Source: Sinomonas gamaensis
GTDB lineage: Bacteria; Actinomycetota; Actinomycetes; Actinomycetales; Micrococcaceae
Assembly (NCBI RefSeq): GCF_005876955.1
Contig: NZ_SSCL01000010.1
Location: 85,975 to 149,974 of the forward strand
DNA: 64,000 nt
Direction of reading: 5' to 3'
Position 1 is the stretch's first letter, and the number at the start of each line of letters is the position of its first letter. The position numbers and the translations under genes are program-made. The notes beneath the pieces are model-generated. The model searched no databases and was not told the origin of the DNA. It saw only the letters and a program-made list of their open reading frames with translations. This document shows positions 43,583-52,180 of the stretch, one piece after another.

Positions 43583-44370
43583 GCGTGTGCTTCCTTCTTG
43601 GTGACGGGGGCCCAGTGCAGGGGCAGGTTCATGGCTCCGGTCGAGGCTCCGCCGTCGACGCGGAGCACTTCGCCCGTGATCCATTCGGCGGCGTCGCTGC
43701 AGAGCCAGAGCACGGCGTTGGCGATATCGTCGGGGCGGCCGCGGCGTCCGAGGGGGTTGGCGGAGACGGCGGCGGCGTATTCCTCGGTGACGGGGTTTGC
43801 CTCGCTGTCGACGGTGACGAAGCCGGGGGCGACGGCGTTGACCCTGATGCCCAGAGGGCCGAGTTCGAGGGCCGAGGCGCGGGTGGCCATCTCAAGCGCG
43901 GCTTTGGAGGTAGCGTAGGGGGCGGCTCCCGGGCGGGCGCGCAGGGCCGCGCCCGACGAGATGTTCACCACGACCGGCCTGCGGCCTGCGGCCGACGCCA
44001 GCTGCGCTAGGGTGACGGTGCTGAGCAGGGGGGCGCGGACGTTCAGGTTCTGCACCGCGTCCCAGATCGAGGCGTCCAGGTCGAGGAACGGTGTCGCGGG
44101 GTACACCCCGGCGGCGTTGACGAGGACGTCGACCGGGGCAGTCGCCCAAGCCTGGCGCACCATGGCGGCCGGTGCGTCCGCGTCGCGGAGGTCCAGTCCG
44201 TGGACGTGGGCGGCGGCGGCTCCGAGGGCCTGGGCCTCGTGCGCCACCTTGGCCGTCGCGTCGGCCCTGAGGTCGATGAGGGAGAGAGCCGCGCCCTGTT
44301 GGGCAAAGGCGAGGGCTGTCTGGCGGCCGATGCCGCTGCCGGCGCCGGTGATCAGTACATGGCGGCTCAA
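43579..44370 (-). CDS. SDR-family oxidoreductase
   Basis: A classical short-chain dehydrogenase of 263 residues. The cofactor motif is GAGSGIG at residue 9, with an aspartate at the end of the second strand (LIDLR) favouring NAD(H). NAAGVYP, the catalytic NISS serine and YATSK pair, and WITGEVLRVDGG are all present. The start is a TTG whose last three bases overlap the transporter stop (TTGA), with AAAGGAA upstream; this matches the overlap pattern of the whole operon and gives the family start SRHVLITGAG. Substrate unknown. Confidence 0.86.
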   Translation of the reverse strand: MSRHVLITGAGSGIGRQTALAFAQQGAALSLIDLRADATAKVAHEAQALGAAAAHVHGLDLRDADAPAAMVRQAWATAPVDVLVNAAGVYPATPFLDLDASIWDAVQNLNVRAPLLSTVTLAQLASAAGRRPVVVNISSGAALRARPGAAPYATSKAALEMATRASALELGPLGIRVNAVAPGFVTVDSEANPVTEEYAAAVSANPLGRRGRPDDIANAVLWLCSDAAEWITGEVLRVDGGASTGAMNLPLHWAPVTKKEAHA

Positions 44371-45695
44371 TCCAGTTCCTTTCCCTTGGTCTCGGGCATG
44401 GTCAGGTAGACGACGACGCCGATGGCCGCCGCGATGGCGCAGTAGAGCCAGACCCAGCCGCCCAGGCCGCTTGAGGTGAGCCAGGTGGTGATGTAGGGCG
44501 CGGTGCCGCCGAAGAGTGCCACCGCCAGGGCGTACGGCAGGCCGATGCCGGTGGCCCGGATCGCGGCCGGGAACTGCTCGGCCATGATGACCGCGCAGTT
44601 CGCGGAGTATCCCAGCAGGAAGATCATGCCGATGACCTGGATGACCAGCAGGGTCAGGAAGGACCCGTTGAGGAAGTGGAAGGCGGGCCAGGCGAAGACC
44701 AGGAAGCCGCCGGCGAAGGCTGTCATGGTGGCCTTGCGGCCGATCTTGTCCGAGAGCAGCCCTGCGAACGGCAGCAGGATCAGGAAGATGAGGACTCCGA
44801 TGAAGTTCGCGGTGAGGGCCTGGCTGAGCGGGATGTGGGTGGAGACGGCGGCATAGGTGGGCATGTAGGAGGCCCACATGTAGTACAGGAGTGTGCCCGC
44901 GATGGTCACGCCGAAGACGCGCAGGGTGGCGCCGGGATGCTTGACGAACATCGTGAACACCGCCCCCCGAGGCCGCCGGGTGCTCTGGGCGGCCGTCTCC
45001 TGTGCGGCGGCCTTGGCTTTGGCGAAGGAGTCGGTCTCCTCGACCGAGGACCTGAGCCAGAGCCCGACCACGCCGAGCAGGGCGCAGATGATGAAGGCGG
45101 CGCGCCAGCCCCAGGCGTCGACGGCATCCTTGGGCAGGGTGGAGGTGATGAGGGCGCCGAGGCCGGAGGCAATGAGGATGCCAGCCCCGACCGAGACCTG
45201 CTGCCATGAGCCGGCGAACGCCCTGCGCCGCGGGGCGGCGGACTCGATGAGGAACGCCGAGGAGGAGCCGAACTCGCCGCCGGCGGAGAAGCCCTGGGCG
45301 AGCCGGGCCAGGAAAAGGACGGCAGGGGCGAGGACGCCGATGGTGCCGAAGTCGGGGATCAGGCCGATGACCAAGGACGCCCCGGCCATCATCCCGATGG
45401 TCAGCACCAGGCCCTTCTTGCGTCCGTGCTTGTCCGCGTAGGCGCCGAGCACTGCGGCCCCGACCGGGCGCATCACGAAGCCGACGGCGAAGATCGCCAG
45501 GGCGCCCAGCAGCGAGGCGATCTCGTTCCCTGCGGGGAAGAAGTGGTGCGCGAAGACGGAGGAGAAGGTGGTGTAGACGGACCAGTCGACCCATTCGACG
45601 GTGTTGCCGATGGAGCCGGCAATGATCGCCTTGCGGCCGCGGGCCGAGAGTTTCGTCTGGTGAACGACGGGCTCGTTCACGCTCAGTTCGCTCAT
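44367..45695 (-). CDS. MHS-family MFS transporter
   Basis: A 442-residue metabolite:H+ symporter-type MFS protein with 12 TM helices: GSIGNTVEWVDWSVY in helix 1, GAYADKHGRKKGLVL in the first loop, and AQGFSAGGEFGSSSAFLIESAAPRRR at helices 4-5. It likely brings the operon's substrate into the cell. The ATG overlaps the stop of the deacetylase-like gene by four bases. It is homologous to, but clearly different from, the MHS transporter at 28084. Confidence 0.87.
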   Translation of the reverse strand: MSELSVNEPVVHQTKLSARGRKAIIAGSIGNTVEWVDWSVYTTFSSVFAHHFFPAGNEIASLLGALAIFAVGFVMRPVGAAVLGAYADKHGRKKGLVLTIGMMAGASLVIGLIPDFGTIGVLAPAVLFLARLAQGFSAGGEFGSSSAFLIESAAPRRRAFAGSWQQVSVGAGILIASGLGALITSTLPKDAVDAWGWRAAFIICALLGVVGLWLRSSVEETDSFAKAKAAAQETAAQSTRRPRGAVFTMFVKHPGATLRVFGVTIAGTLLYYMWASYMPTYAAVSTHIPLSQALTANFIGVLIFLILLPFAGLLSDKIGRKATMTAFAGGFLVFAWPAFHFLNGSFLTLLVIQVIGMIFLLGYSANCAVIMAEQFPAAIRATGIGLPYALAVALFGGTAPYITTWLTSSGLGGWVWLYCAIAAAIGVVVYLTMPETKGKELD

Positions 45696-46612
45696 GAGTG
45701 GGTGTCCCTTGGGGTGAGGTGGGCGGAGACGCGATCTGCCAGTTCTGCGTGGGTGGTGACCCACACGTCGTCGAACCCGCGGATGTAGGCCAGGAGCTCT
45801 TGGAGGACCACCAGGCGTGACCGGTGGCCGATGATGTGCGGGTGCATGGTCAGCTGGAAGACGCCTCCGGCGGCGTAGGCGGCGTCGAACTCGTCCTTCC
45901 AGATCTGCAGCAGCTGCCGCGGAGGCGTGTAGGGCCGCAGCGAGGCGAAGCGGTCCATCATCAGGTATGGCGCGTCATCGCGGATCCACTCGACAGGGAT
46001 CTCCACGACGCCGGTCGGCTGGCCTTGTGCCAGCAGCTCGTAGGGTTCGTCGTCGGCCATCAGCGAGGAGTCGTACAGGAACCCGAGCTCCCGCACAACG
46101 TCCAGTGTCGAGTCGGAGAAGTCCCACGACGGCGTGCGGATGCCGACGGGGCGCACCCCGGACTGCTTGTGGAGCACCTCCAGCGAACGGCCGAGCAGGT
46201 CCAGCTCCTGCTCGTGGCTCAGCTGGGTGTTCCGCTCGTGGATCCAGCCGTGGACCGCGACCTCGTGGCCCGCCTCGGCGTAGCCCGGAACCTCGTGCGG
46301 GCGCAGCAGGGCGCACACAGCGGGAATGAAGAACGAGGCCTTCGCCTCGTACCGGTCCAGCAGCTCCAGGATTCTCGGCACGGCCACCCTGATGCCGTAC
46401 TCGCCGGCCGCCATCTTCCCCGGACTGGTCTCCCCGTCCCGCAGGGACGGGGTCTCGTGGTCGGAGTCGAAGGAGAGCAGCACGGCCGCCTTCGCCCCGT
46501 CCCGCCACCTCCGGGCCGGATCCGCGTCCATCAGCGGCCGGCCGGCGCGCACGCGCTCCACGTGGCCGCGCCACGTCGTCTCGGGCCAGCTCCACGGGGG
46601 TTCGCTGCTCAC
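45692..46612 (-). CDS. CE4 polysaccharide-deacetylase-like hydrolase (PuuE/HpPgdA type)
   Basis: A 306-residue NodB-fold hydrolase. Metal residues are in SFDSDHE (motif 1, near residue 49) and HGWIHE (motif 2, His-x4-His, near 122); motif 3 is RTPSWDFSDSTLD, and a late HPHIIGHRSR supplies another His. The SFDsDhE form is that of the PuuE allantoinase, HpPgdA and cyclic-imidase branch rather than chitin deacetylases, and there is no signal peptide, so a cytoplasmic small amide or imide is the likelier substrate. It is first in a coupled five-gene operon divergent from a double-Lrp regulator. Confidence 0.85.
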   Translation of the reverse strand: MSSEPPWSWPETTWRGHVERVRAGRPLMDADPARRWRDGAKAAVLLSFDSDHETPSLRDGETSPGKMAAGEYGIRVAVPRILELLDRYEAKASFFIPAVCALLRPHEVPGYAEAGHEVAVHGWIHERNTQLSHEQELDLLGRSLEVLHKQSGVRPVGIRTPSWDFSDSTLDVVRELGFLYDSSLMADDEPYELLAQGQPTGVVEIPVEWIRDDAPYLMMDRFASLRPYTPPRQLLQIWKDEFDAAYAAGGVFQLTMHPHIIGHRSRLVVLQELLAYIRGFDDVWVTTHAELADRVSAHLTPRDTHS

Positions 46613-46821
46613 GTTTCGCCTCTCTTTGAAGTAGTTAGGTCCGGGGCGGGATGTAACGGTCACCTCGGATGGGTGCGAAGGGGTGTGATCTCCCTCTCAC
46701 GCCATACGGGAAGGATTCGGTCATTTTCAACCCCTTCTTTGGCAAATTCATTCTTGGGAACCACGCTCACTGGATTCATCGACCAGCGACATTGAGGGCG
46801 CTCCGGTGCTACTGTTCCCTC

Positions 46822-47910
46822 ATGAGCGCTGACCCGACTCCCGCCCGCGAGGAAGCTTCGCCGGTGATCGACGACCCGGTCAGCTTGGACATCGTGGCCG
46901 CCCTGCAGATCGCGCCGCGGGTGCCAGCCGCAAAACTGGCCGAAATCCTCGAGCAGCCCACGACGACGGTGACGCGGAAGCTCAAGCGGCTGCAGCAGGA
47001 GCGCCTCGTCAAAGTGATCGGGCGGTTTGCATGGCCTCTCGTGACCTCAGGGAACCCCATCCAGATATGGATCTGCTGCCAGCCAGGACGCTCCTACGAG
47101 GTAGCCGAGAGCCTCAAGCAGTTCCCCGAGATCCAGTTCGTGATGGTTACCTCTGGCAGCGCTGACATCTATGCCGACCTCTACCCGCTGCTCGGTTCCG
47201 ACGCGAACGACCTGCTCAGCCGTAGGATTCCCTCCATCCCGGGCATTGCCTCGGCGCGGAGCCAGCTGGTGCTCAAGAGCCCGCGAGTGGGCCAGTCCTG
47301 GCGCCTGAACCGCTTGAACGAGCAGCAGAGGCAGGAGCTGGAAAGCTGCCGAGACCAGGTGGTCCTCCCTGCCTTCTCACGGATAGAGGACCTGAGCGAC
47401 ATCGACTTCCGCACTCTGCAGGAGCTCGGCAACAACTCCCGCATCACGGCTGCCGACCTAGCCCGCAAGCTCTCCGTGAGCAGTTCTACCGCCTACCGCA
47501 GCATGCAGGTCGTTCTGGGCTCAGGCGCCATCTCACCCCGAGTCGAAGTCGAGCCCGCCGCCGTCGGTTTCCCGCTGAACGCGAACATCTCACTGCAGGT
47601 CGACCCCTCGGCCATCCCCGAGGTCTTGGCAGACCTTAGCCGGCACCCCTCCGCCCGGATGGTCTCCATGGTCGCCGGCAGCGCCTCGGTGACCCACAAC
47701 GGGGCATTCACCGGGCCCGCGCAACTCGCCGACTTCATCACGGAAGACCTCGGCGCCCTCCGCGGAGTCCACTCCATGGACATCTGCATCGGCATGAACG
47801 TGCTGCGCCGCTACTGGATGGATCGCGATGGGTACCGCATCGGCGAGCAGGTCCCGGGCATCCTCCGGCGAAGGCCCAGGACATCCGAACCGGAGCGCGA
47901 GTACCAGTAG
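46822..47910 (+). CDS. Double-domain Lrp/AsnC-family regulator
   Basis: A 362-residue protein containing two complete Lrp units: HTH 1 (SLDIVAALQIAPRVPAAKLAEIL) with a RAM-like domain to about residue 165, and HTH 2 (DFRTLQELGNNSRITAADLARKLSVSSSTAYRSM) with a second RAM domain. Most Lrp proteins have one unit; fused doubles occur in actinobacteria. Translation from the ATG at 46822 has no good ribosome site, but an extended -10 (TGCTACTGT, 46807-46815) would start RNA at this ATG, suggesting a leaderless message. It faces the CE4-transporter operon and probably controls it. Confidence 0.85.
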   Translation: MSADPTPAREEASPVIDDPVSLDIVAALQIAPRVPAAKLAEILEQPTTTVTRKLKRLQQERLVKVIGRFAWPLVTSGNPIQIWICCQPGRSYEVAESLKQFPEIQFVMVTSGSADIYADLYPLLGSDANDLLSRRIPSIPGIASARSQLVLKSPRVGQSWRLNRLNEQQRQELESCRDQVVLPAFSRIEDLSDIDFRTLQELGNNSRITAADLARKLSVSSSTAYRSMQVVLGSGAISPRVEVEPAAVGFPLNANISLQVDPSAIPEVLADLSRHPSARMVSMVAGSASVTHNGAFTGPAQLADFITEDLGALRGVHSMDICIGMNVLRRYWMDRDGYRIGEQVPGILRRRPRTSEPEREYQ

Positions 47911-47949
47911 AGGCCCTCACCGCCGGTGATTGCCGCCGTCGTGCGTGCC

Positions 47950-49287
47950 CTAGTGGGGTGGCTGGAGCGCTGCGGCCTTGCGCTCCAGCAGGGTTTGCTC
48001 GCGCAGGTTGCGGCAGAGGCGGGCCGCAGTCTCGAATTCGGCCCTTGCCTCGACGGTGCGACCGAGGCGGGCGAGCAGTTCCCCGCGCACGCTGGGAAGC
48101 AGGTGGGAGTCGGACAGGCGCCCGTCGGCCGCGAGCGTTTCGACGATGGCGAGGGCGGCCTGCGGGCCCTCGGCCATGGCGACGGCGACGGCTCGGTTGA
48201 GCTCGACGACCGGGGAGGGAGCCACGCGGGCGAGCGCCTCATACAGGAGCACGATGCGCTCCCAGTCCGTCTGCGCCACTGAGGGTGCGCTGGCGTGGCA
48301 GGCCGCGATTGCCGCCTGGAGCCCGTAGGGTCCGAGACCGCGGGAGCCGGCGGCCGCCCGCTCAAGCGCGGCCAGGCCTCGTCGGATCGCGGATCTGTCC
48401 CAGAGGCGCCGGTCCTGGTCCTCGAGCAGCACTGCCTCGCCGTCGGGCCCGGTCCGGGCGGGGAAGCGGGCGGAGGTGAGCTCGAACAGCGCCAAGAGCC
48501 CGTGGACCTCGGGTTCGCTGGGGAGCACCGCTGCGAGCGTCCGGGCGAGGCGAATCGCCTCCTGGGCGAGGTCGACGCGCAGCAGGCTGGTCCCGGCGGT
48601 GGCGGAGGAGCCCTCGGTGAAGATCAGGTAGAGCACGCTGAGCACGCCGCCCAGCCGCTCGCGTCGGTCCTCGGGGGCAGGGACCTCGAACGGCACCTTG
48701 GCCGCGGCGATCGTCTTCTTGGCGCGGGTGATCCGAGCCTGGACGGTCGGCATGGGGACGAGGAAGGCGCGCGCGATCTCCTCGCTGGAGAGGCCCCCGA
48801 CGACCCGTAGGGTGAGAGCCACCCTCGCCTCGGGAGAGAGGACCGGGTGGCAGGCGATGAAGATCAGGGACAGGACGTCGTCGTCGATGCGGTCGGGGTC
48901 CCACGGGGTGTCCGGGCTCTCGGGCGGTGAGATCGCACCGCTGCTGGACTGGCCCTCGCCGAGTTGCCCGCCCAGCTGCGCGTACCGCTCCTTCAGCGCC
49001 GTCCGGCGGCGGAACGCATCGATGGCGCGACGCCGGGCGGTCGCGAGCAGCCAGCCGACCGGGTTCGCGGGCTCGCCCTCCCTCGACCAGGCCACGATCG
49101 CCTCGGCGAGGGCCTCCTGTGCGACGTCCTCGGCGAGGTCGAAGCTGCCGGTGTAGCGGGTCAGGGCGCCCACGATCCGAGCGGACTCGATCCGCCAGAC
49201 GGCCTCGACGGCCCGCCGCGCCCCGCTGGTGCTGGGCGGGCCGTTCGGGCTCGGGCGGCTCAGAGCTGGCCGGTCCGTTCGCGCCAC
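47950..49287 (-). CDS. ECF sigma factor with C-terminal TPR-like domain (ECF42 type)
   Basis: A 445-residue extracytoplasmic-function sigma factor. Region 2 (SFDLAEDVAQEALAEAIVAW, then NPVGWLLATARRRAIDAFRR) and region 4 (ARVALTLRVVGGLSSEEIARAFLVPMPTVQARITRAKK) are followed by a long helical C-terminal extension (about residues 200-445) typical of the ECF42 group. The family is partnered with YCII/DGPF proteins, and such a gene lies immediately upstream, overlapping by 28 bp. The GTG start at 49287 has AAGGAG. No anti-sigma gene is present; the extension may regulate activity. Confidence 0.88.
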   Translation of the reverse strand: MARTDRPALSRPSPNGPPSTSGARRAVEAVWRIESARIVGALTRYTGSFDLAEDVAQEALAEAIVAWSREGEPANPVGWLLATARRRAIDAFRRRTALKERYAQLGGQLGEGQSSSGAISPPESPDTPWDPDRIDDDVLSLIFIACHPVLSPEARVALTLRVVGGLSSEEIARAFLVPMPTVQARITRAKKTIAAAKVPFEVPAPEDRRERLGGVLSVLYLIFTEGSSATAGTSLLRVDLAQEAIRLARTLAAVLPSEPEVHGLLALFELTSARFPARTGPDGEAVLLEDQDRRLWDRSAIRRGLAALERAAAGSRGLGPYGLQAAIAACHASAPSVAQTDWERIVLLYEALARVAPSPVVELNRAVAVAMAEGPQAALAIVETLAADGRLSDSHLLPSVRGELLARLGRTVEARAEFETAARLCRNLREQTLLERKAAALQPPH

Positions 49288-49679
49288 GCCCGCTCCTTGA
49301 TGATCCATTCGTTCTCCTGCGGGAATTCTTCGATACCCGGGACCCGGCGGATCTCGCATTTGCTCCCGGGGGTGGCCGGCATCCGCTTTGCCCACTCGAC
49401 GGCCTCCTCCTTCGAGGCCACCTCGATCAGGTAGAAGCCGCCGAAGAGCTCCTTGGTCTCCCCATACGGTCCGTCGGTGACCACCGGCGTCTCGCCGCTG
49501 AAATCGACGACGACGCCCTGTCCCGGGTCGTCGAGGCCCTCGGCCGCGACGAGCACGCCCGCGCGGATGAGTTCCTCGTTGAAGCGCCCCACGGTCTCGA
49601 GCATCTCCTCGAACGGCGTCGCCATCATCGCCGCCATCGACTCGTCGGTGCCGCGCATGATCAGCATGTACTTCGCCAT
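49260..49679 (-). CDS. YCII/DGPF-domain protein
   Basis: A 139-residue YCII-related protein with the DGPF-type motif TDGPYGETKELFGGFYLIEV at about residues 70-90 and the start MAKYMLIMRG. These proteins are ferredoxin-like folds regularly encoded next to ECF42 sigma factors, whose regulons often consist of YCII genes. An AGAGGAG site precedes the ATG; 51 upstream codons are excluded. It overlaps the sigma gene by 28 bp, indicating coupled expression. Biochemical function is unknown. Confidence 0.88.
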   Translation of the reverse strand: MAKYMLIMRGTDESMAAMMATPFEEMLETVGRFNEELIRAGVLVAAEGLDDPGQGVVVDFSGETPVVTDGPYGETKELFGGFYLIEVASKEEAVEWAKRMPATPGSKCEIRRVPGIEEFPQENEWIIKERAWRERTGQL

Positions 49680-49828
49680 TGCTCCATCTCCTCTGTTCAG
49701 GGGGCCGTTTCCCGACCCTGCCATTCTGAGGTCGAATGGGCTGGCCCGAAATCGACACGCCACCACAGGTGAACGACGACGGCGCGTACCACAGCGCGAG
49801 AGCCGACGCCCCAGCGCGGTCCCCTTCC

Positions 49829-50884
49829 TCATTCTGAGGGCGGCGGAATCTCGCCGGACCCGCGCTCGATCAGGTCCGTCGGCACATCTATCACCTCCGG
49901 GGCGAGCTTGCCGGGCCGCTCGATGCGCGCGAACAGCCGGTCGGCGGCGAGGCGGCCGATCTGGCTCGGGCGCTGGGCGATGACTGTCACTCCGGGGTCG
50001 AGGAGGTCGGCGAACTCGAAATCGTCGAAGCCGACGAGGGCCACCTCGTGCTGCAGTCCGAGGCGCTGGAGCGCGCGCACCGCTCCGAAGGTGATCAGGT
50101 TCTTCCCACAGAAGAGGGCCGTGGGCGGACGCGCTGATTTCATCAGGCGGGCCACCGCCATGCTGGACGACTCGGCGTCCCGTAGCCCGGGGAGGATGGG
50201 GCAGTCGGCGCCGTCCGCGCCGAGCGCGCGGATGGCGTCGAGGAAGCCGAGGCGTCGCTGCTGGGCGGTCCAGAGGTCCTCCCGGTCGAGGAGGAGCGCG
50301 ATCCGCCGGTGTCCTCGGCGGATCAGGTGCCGGACCGCCATCAAGGAAGCGGCGCGGCTGTCCGACCGAACGGCGTCGAGGGCGATCCCACTCGGCTCCC
50401 TGTCCACGCAGACTACGGCGAGCCCGCGGTCGAGTTCCGGGCGCAGGTAGGCCTGGCTCCGGGCGATCGGCATGAGTGCGATGCCGTCGACCCGGCGCCG
50501 GGCGAGCGCGGCGACGGCGGCGAGTTCCCGGTCCGGCTCCTCGTCCAGGCTCGTGGTGAACACTGCGGCACCGTGGAGCGCGGCAACGTCTTCGATGGCC
50601 CGGTTCACCTCGGCGGCGAACGGGTTGGTCACGGAACCGACCAGCAGGCCGACTGTGTGCGTCCGACCGTCGGCCCTACGAAGGTTTCTGGCCCGCATGT
50701 CGGGCTCCCAGCGCAGCTGCGCCATTGCCTCCCGTACGCGCTCGGCCGTCGCCTCGGCCACGTTGGGCTCGCCGTTGACCACACGCGATACGGTCTTGGT
50801 TCCCACCCCAGCCAGACGGGCGACATCGCGGATCGTCGCGCGCCGGGCCTCCGGTTCGACCGGCATGGACGATAACGATGTCAT
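49829..50884 (-). CDS. LacI-family transcriptional regulator
   Basis: A 351-residue LacI/GalR repressor. The HTH and hinge are canonical (ATIRDVARLAGVGTKTVSRVVNGEPNVAEATAERV), then a periplasmic-binding-protein-like sugar domain (GLLVGSVTNPFAAE; VDGIALMPI; RGHRRIALLLD). It is divergent from a sugar ABC transporter, and two copies of ATGACATCGTT(A/G)TC lie at the two starts, so it most likely represses both. The first copy overlaps its own start codon. The sugar that induces it cannot be read from sequence. Confidence 0.9.
   Translation of the reverse strand: MTSLSSMPVEPEARRATIRDVARLAGVGTKTVSRVVNGEPNVAEATAERVREAMAQLRWEPDMRARNLRRADGRTHTVGLLVGSVTNPFAAEVNRAIEDVAALHGAAVFTTSLDEEPDRELAAVAALARRRVDGIALMPIARSQAYLRPELDRGLAVVCVDREPSGIALDAVRSDSRAASLMAVRHLIRRGHRRIALLLDREDLWTAQQRRLGFLDAIRALGADGADCPILPGLRDAESSSMAVARLMKSARPPTALFCGKNLITFGAVRALQRLGLQHEVALVGFDDFEFADLLDPGVTVIAQRPSQIGRLAADRLFARIERPGKLAPEVIDVPTDLIERGSGEIPPPSE
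50871..50884. promoter_or_regulatory. LacI operator copy over its own start codon
   Basis: Read on the minus strand, ATGACATCGTTATC matches 13 of 14 bases of the operator at 50948-50961. It includes the lacI start codon, suggesting autoregulation. Confidence 0.6.
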
Positions 50885-50912
50885 CTCAGCCCTTCCGACG
50901 GCAGATGTGATC

Positions 50913-50967
50913 TTGCCAACACTCGCAGAACAGTCTACAAATAACCGATGACATCGTTGTCATCGGT
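50913..50967 (+). promoter_or_regulatory. Sugar transporter promoter and LacI operator
   Basis: TTGCCA (50913-50918), 17 bp, TACAAA (50936-50941) form a promoter. Immediately after it lies ACCGATGACA-TCGT-TGTCATCGGT (50944-50967), a near-perfect palindrome covering the expected transcription start, as expected for LacI-type repression. Confidence 0.8.
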
Positions 50968-50992
50968 TTCGCCCCCTTCGAGAGGACACGCA

Positions 50993-52105
50993 ATGACGCA
51001 ACTTCCCGCCCCCCGGTCCCGCGCCCTCGCCGCCGCGGCCGTCGCCGTCGTCGCCGCTTTTGGCATGAGCGCCTGCGCTTCAGCGGCCGGAGCCGGCTCT
51101 GGCTCGACCGCCGCCGCGGACGAGACGGTCGGCGTCAGCCTGATCGTGAAGACCACCACGAACCCCTTCTTCGTCGCGATGGAGGATGCCGCCAAGGCTG
51201 ACGCCCAGAAGGCGAACGTGAAGCTCACCCTCGCCGCCGGGAAGAAGGACGGTGATACCGACTCGCAGATCCAGGCGATCGAGAACGCGATCTCCCGCGG
51301 CGACAAGGGAATCCTGATCACCCCCAACGGCCCCTCGGTGAACAACGAGATCGCCAAGGCACGCAAGGCTGGCCTCTACGTGATCGCGCTGGACACGCCT
51401 CCCGACCCTGCCAACACCGTCGACATCACCTTCGCCACCGACAACTACGCCGCCGGGCAGTCGATCGGCAAATGGACCGCCGCCCAACTCGGAGGCAAGA
51501 AGGCCGTCATCGGCATGCTCGACCTGTTCAACGACCAGATCGTCTCGGTCGACGTGAACCGGGACCACGGCTTCCTCAATGGCATGGGCATCGACTTCGG
51601 CGACAAGTCCAAGAACGGCGGCGAGGCCTCGTCCGGCAAGTACACCGGCGGCCAGGGCGGGGACTACGAGATCGTCGGCCATCAGGCAACCCAGGGCGCG
51701 GAGGACGGCGGGCGCAGCGCGATGGAGACGCTGCTGTCGAAGAACCCGAATATCAACGTCGTCTACACGATCAACGAGCCCGCGGCCTACGGCGCCTACC
51801 AGGCGCTGAAGGCGGCCGGGAAGGACAAGGACGTCACCATCGTCAGCGTCGACGGCGGCTGCGCCGGCGTCGGGTACGTCAAGCAGGGGATCATCGGCGC
51901 GACCGCCCAGCAGTACCCGTCGAAGATGGCCGAGCTGGGCATGGAGGCCATTGCCAAGATCGCCCGCGGCGGCGCCAAGCCCGAAGTCAGCAGCGGCCTC
52001 GATTTCTACAACACCGGCTCGAAGCTGGTGACCGACAAGGCCGCCAGCGGAATTGACAGCATCACGACCGATTCCGCCACGAGCATGTGCTGGGGCACGA
52101 AGTAA
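50993..52105 (+). CDS. Sugar ABC transporter substrate-binding protein (FrcB-like)
   Basis: A 370-residue type I periplasmic-binding protein exported as a lipoprotein: a basic start, a hydrophobic helix and a lipobox-like GMSAC with the lipidated cysteine near residue 26. The mature part (VGVSLIVKTTTNPFFVAMEDAAKADAQKANVKL) is typical of ribose/fructose binders. The conserved C-terminal YNTGSKLVTD segment resembles FrcB. The start at 50993 has GAGAGG; an in-frame ATG upstream lies inside the operator and would add 15 unlike residues. First gene of the transporter operon. Confidence 0.9.
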   Translation: MTQLPAPRSRALAAAAVAVVAAFGMSACASAAGAGSGSTAAADETVGVSLIVKTTTNPFFVAMEDAAKADAQKANVKLTLAAGKKDGDTDSQIQAIENAISRGDKGILITPNGPSVNNEIAKARKAGLYVIALDTPPDPANTVDITFATDNYAAGQSIGKWTAAQLGGKKAVIGMLDLFNDQIVSVDVNRDHGFLNGMGIDFGDKSKNGGEASSGKYTGGQGGDYEIVGHQATQGAEDGGRSAMETLLSKNPNINVVYTINEPAAYGAYQALKAAGKDKDVTIVSVDGGCAGVGYVKQGIIGATAQQYPSKMAELGMEAIAKIARGGAKPEVSSGLDFYNTGSKLVTDKAASGIDSITTDSATSMCWGTK

Positions 52106-52180
52106 TCCGATCCGCTGCAGCCGGGGTGCTTTTCGCCGCGCCCCGGCCCTGCCCGATCGATGCGATCCCAAGGAGACATC

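Noticed and set aside
43579..45594. Single 671-codon minus-strand frame spanning transporter and SDR
   Set aside because: Only its last 263 codons (the SDR) are real. The rest is an off-frame reading of the MHS transporter; the true SDR start is the TTG at 44370.
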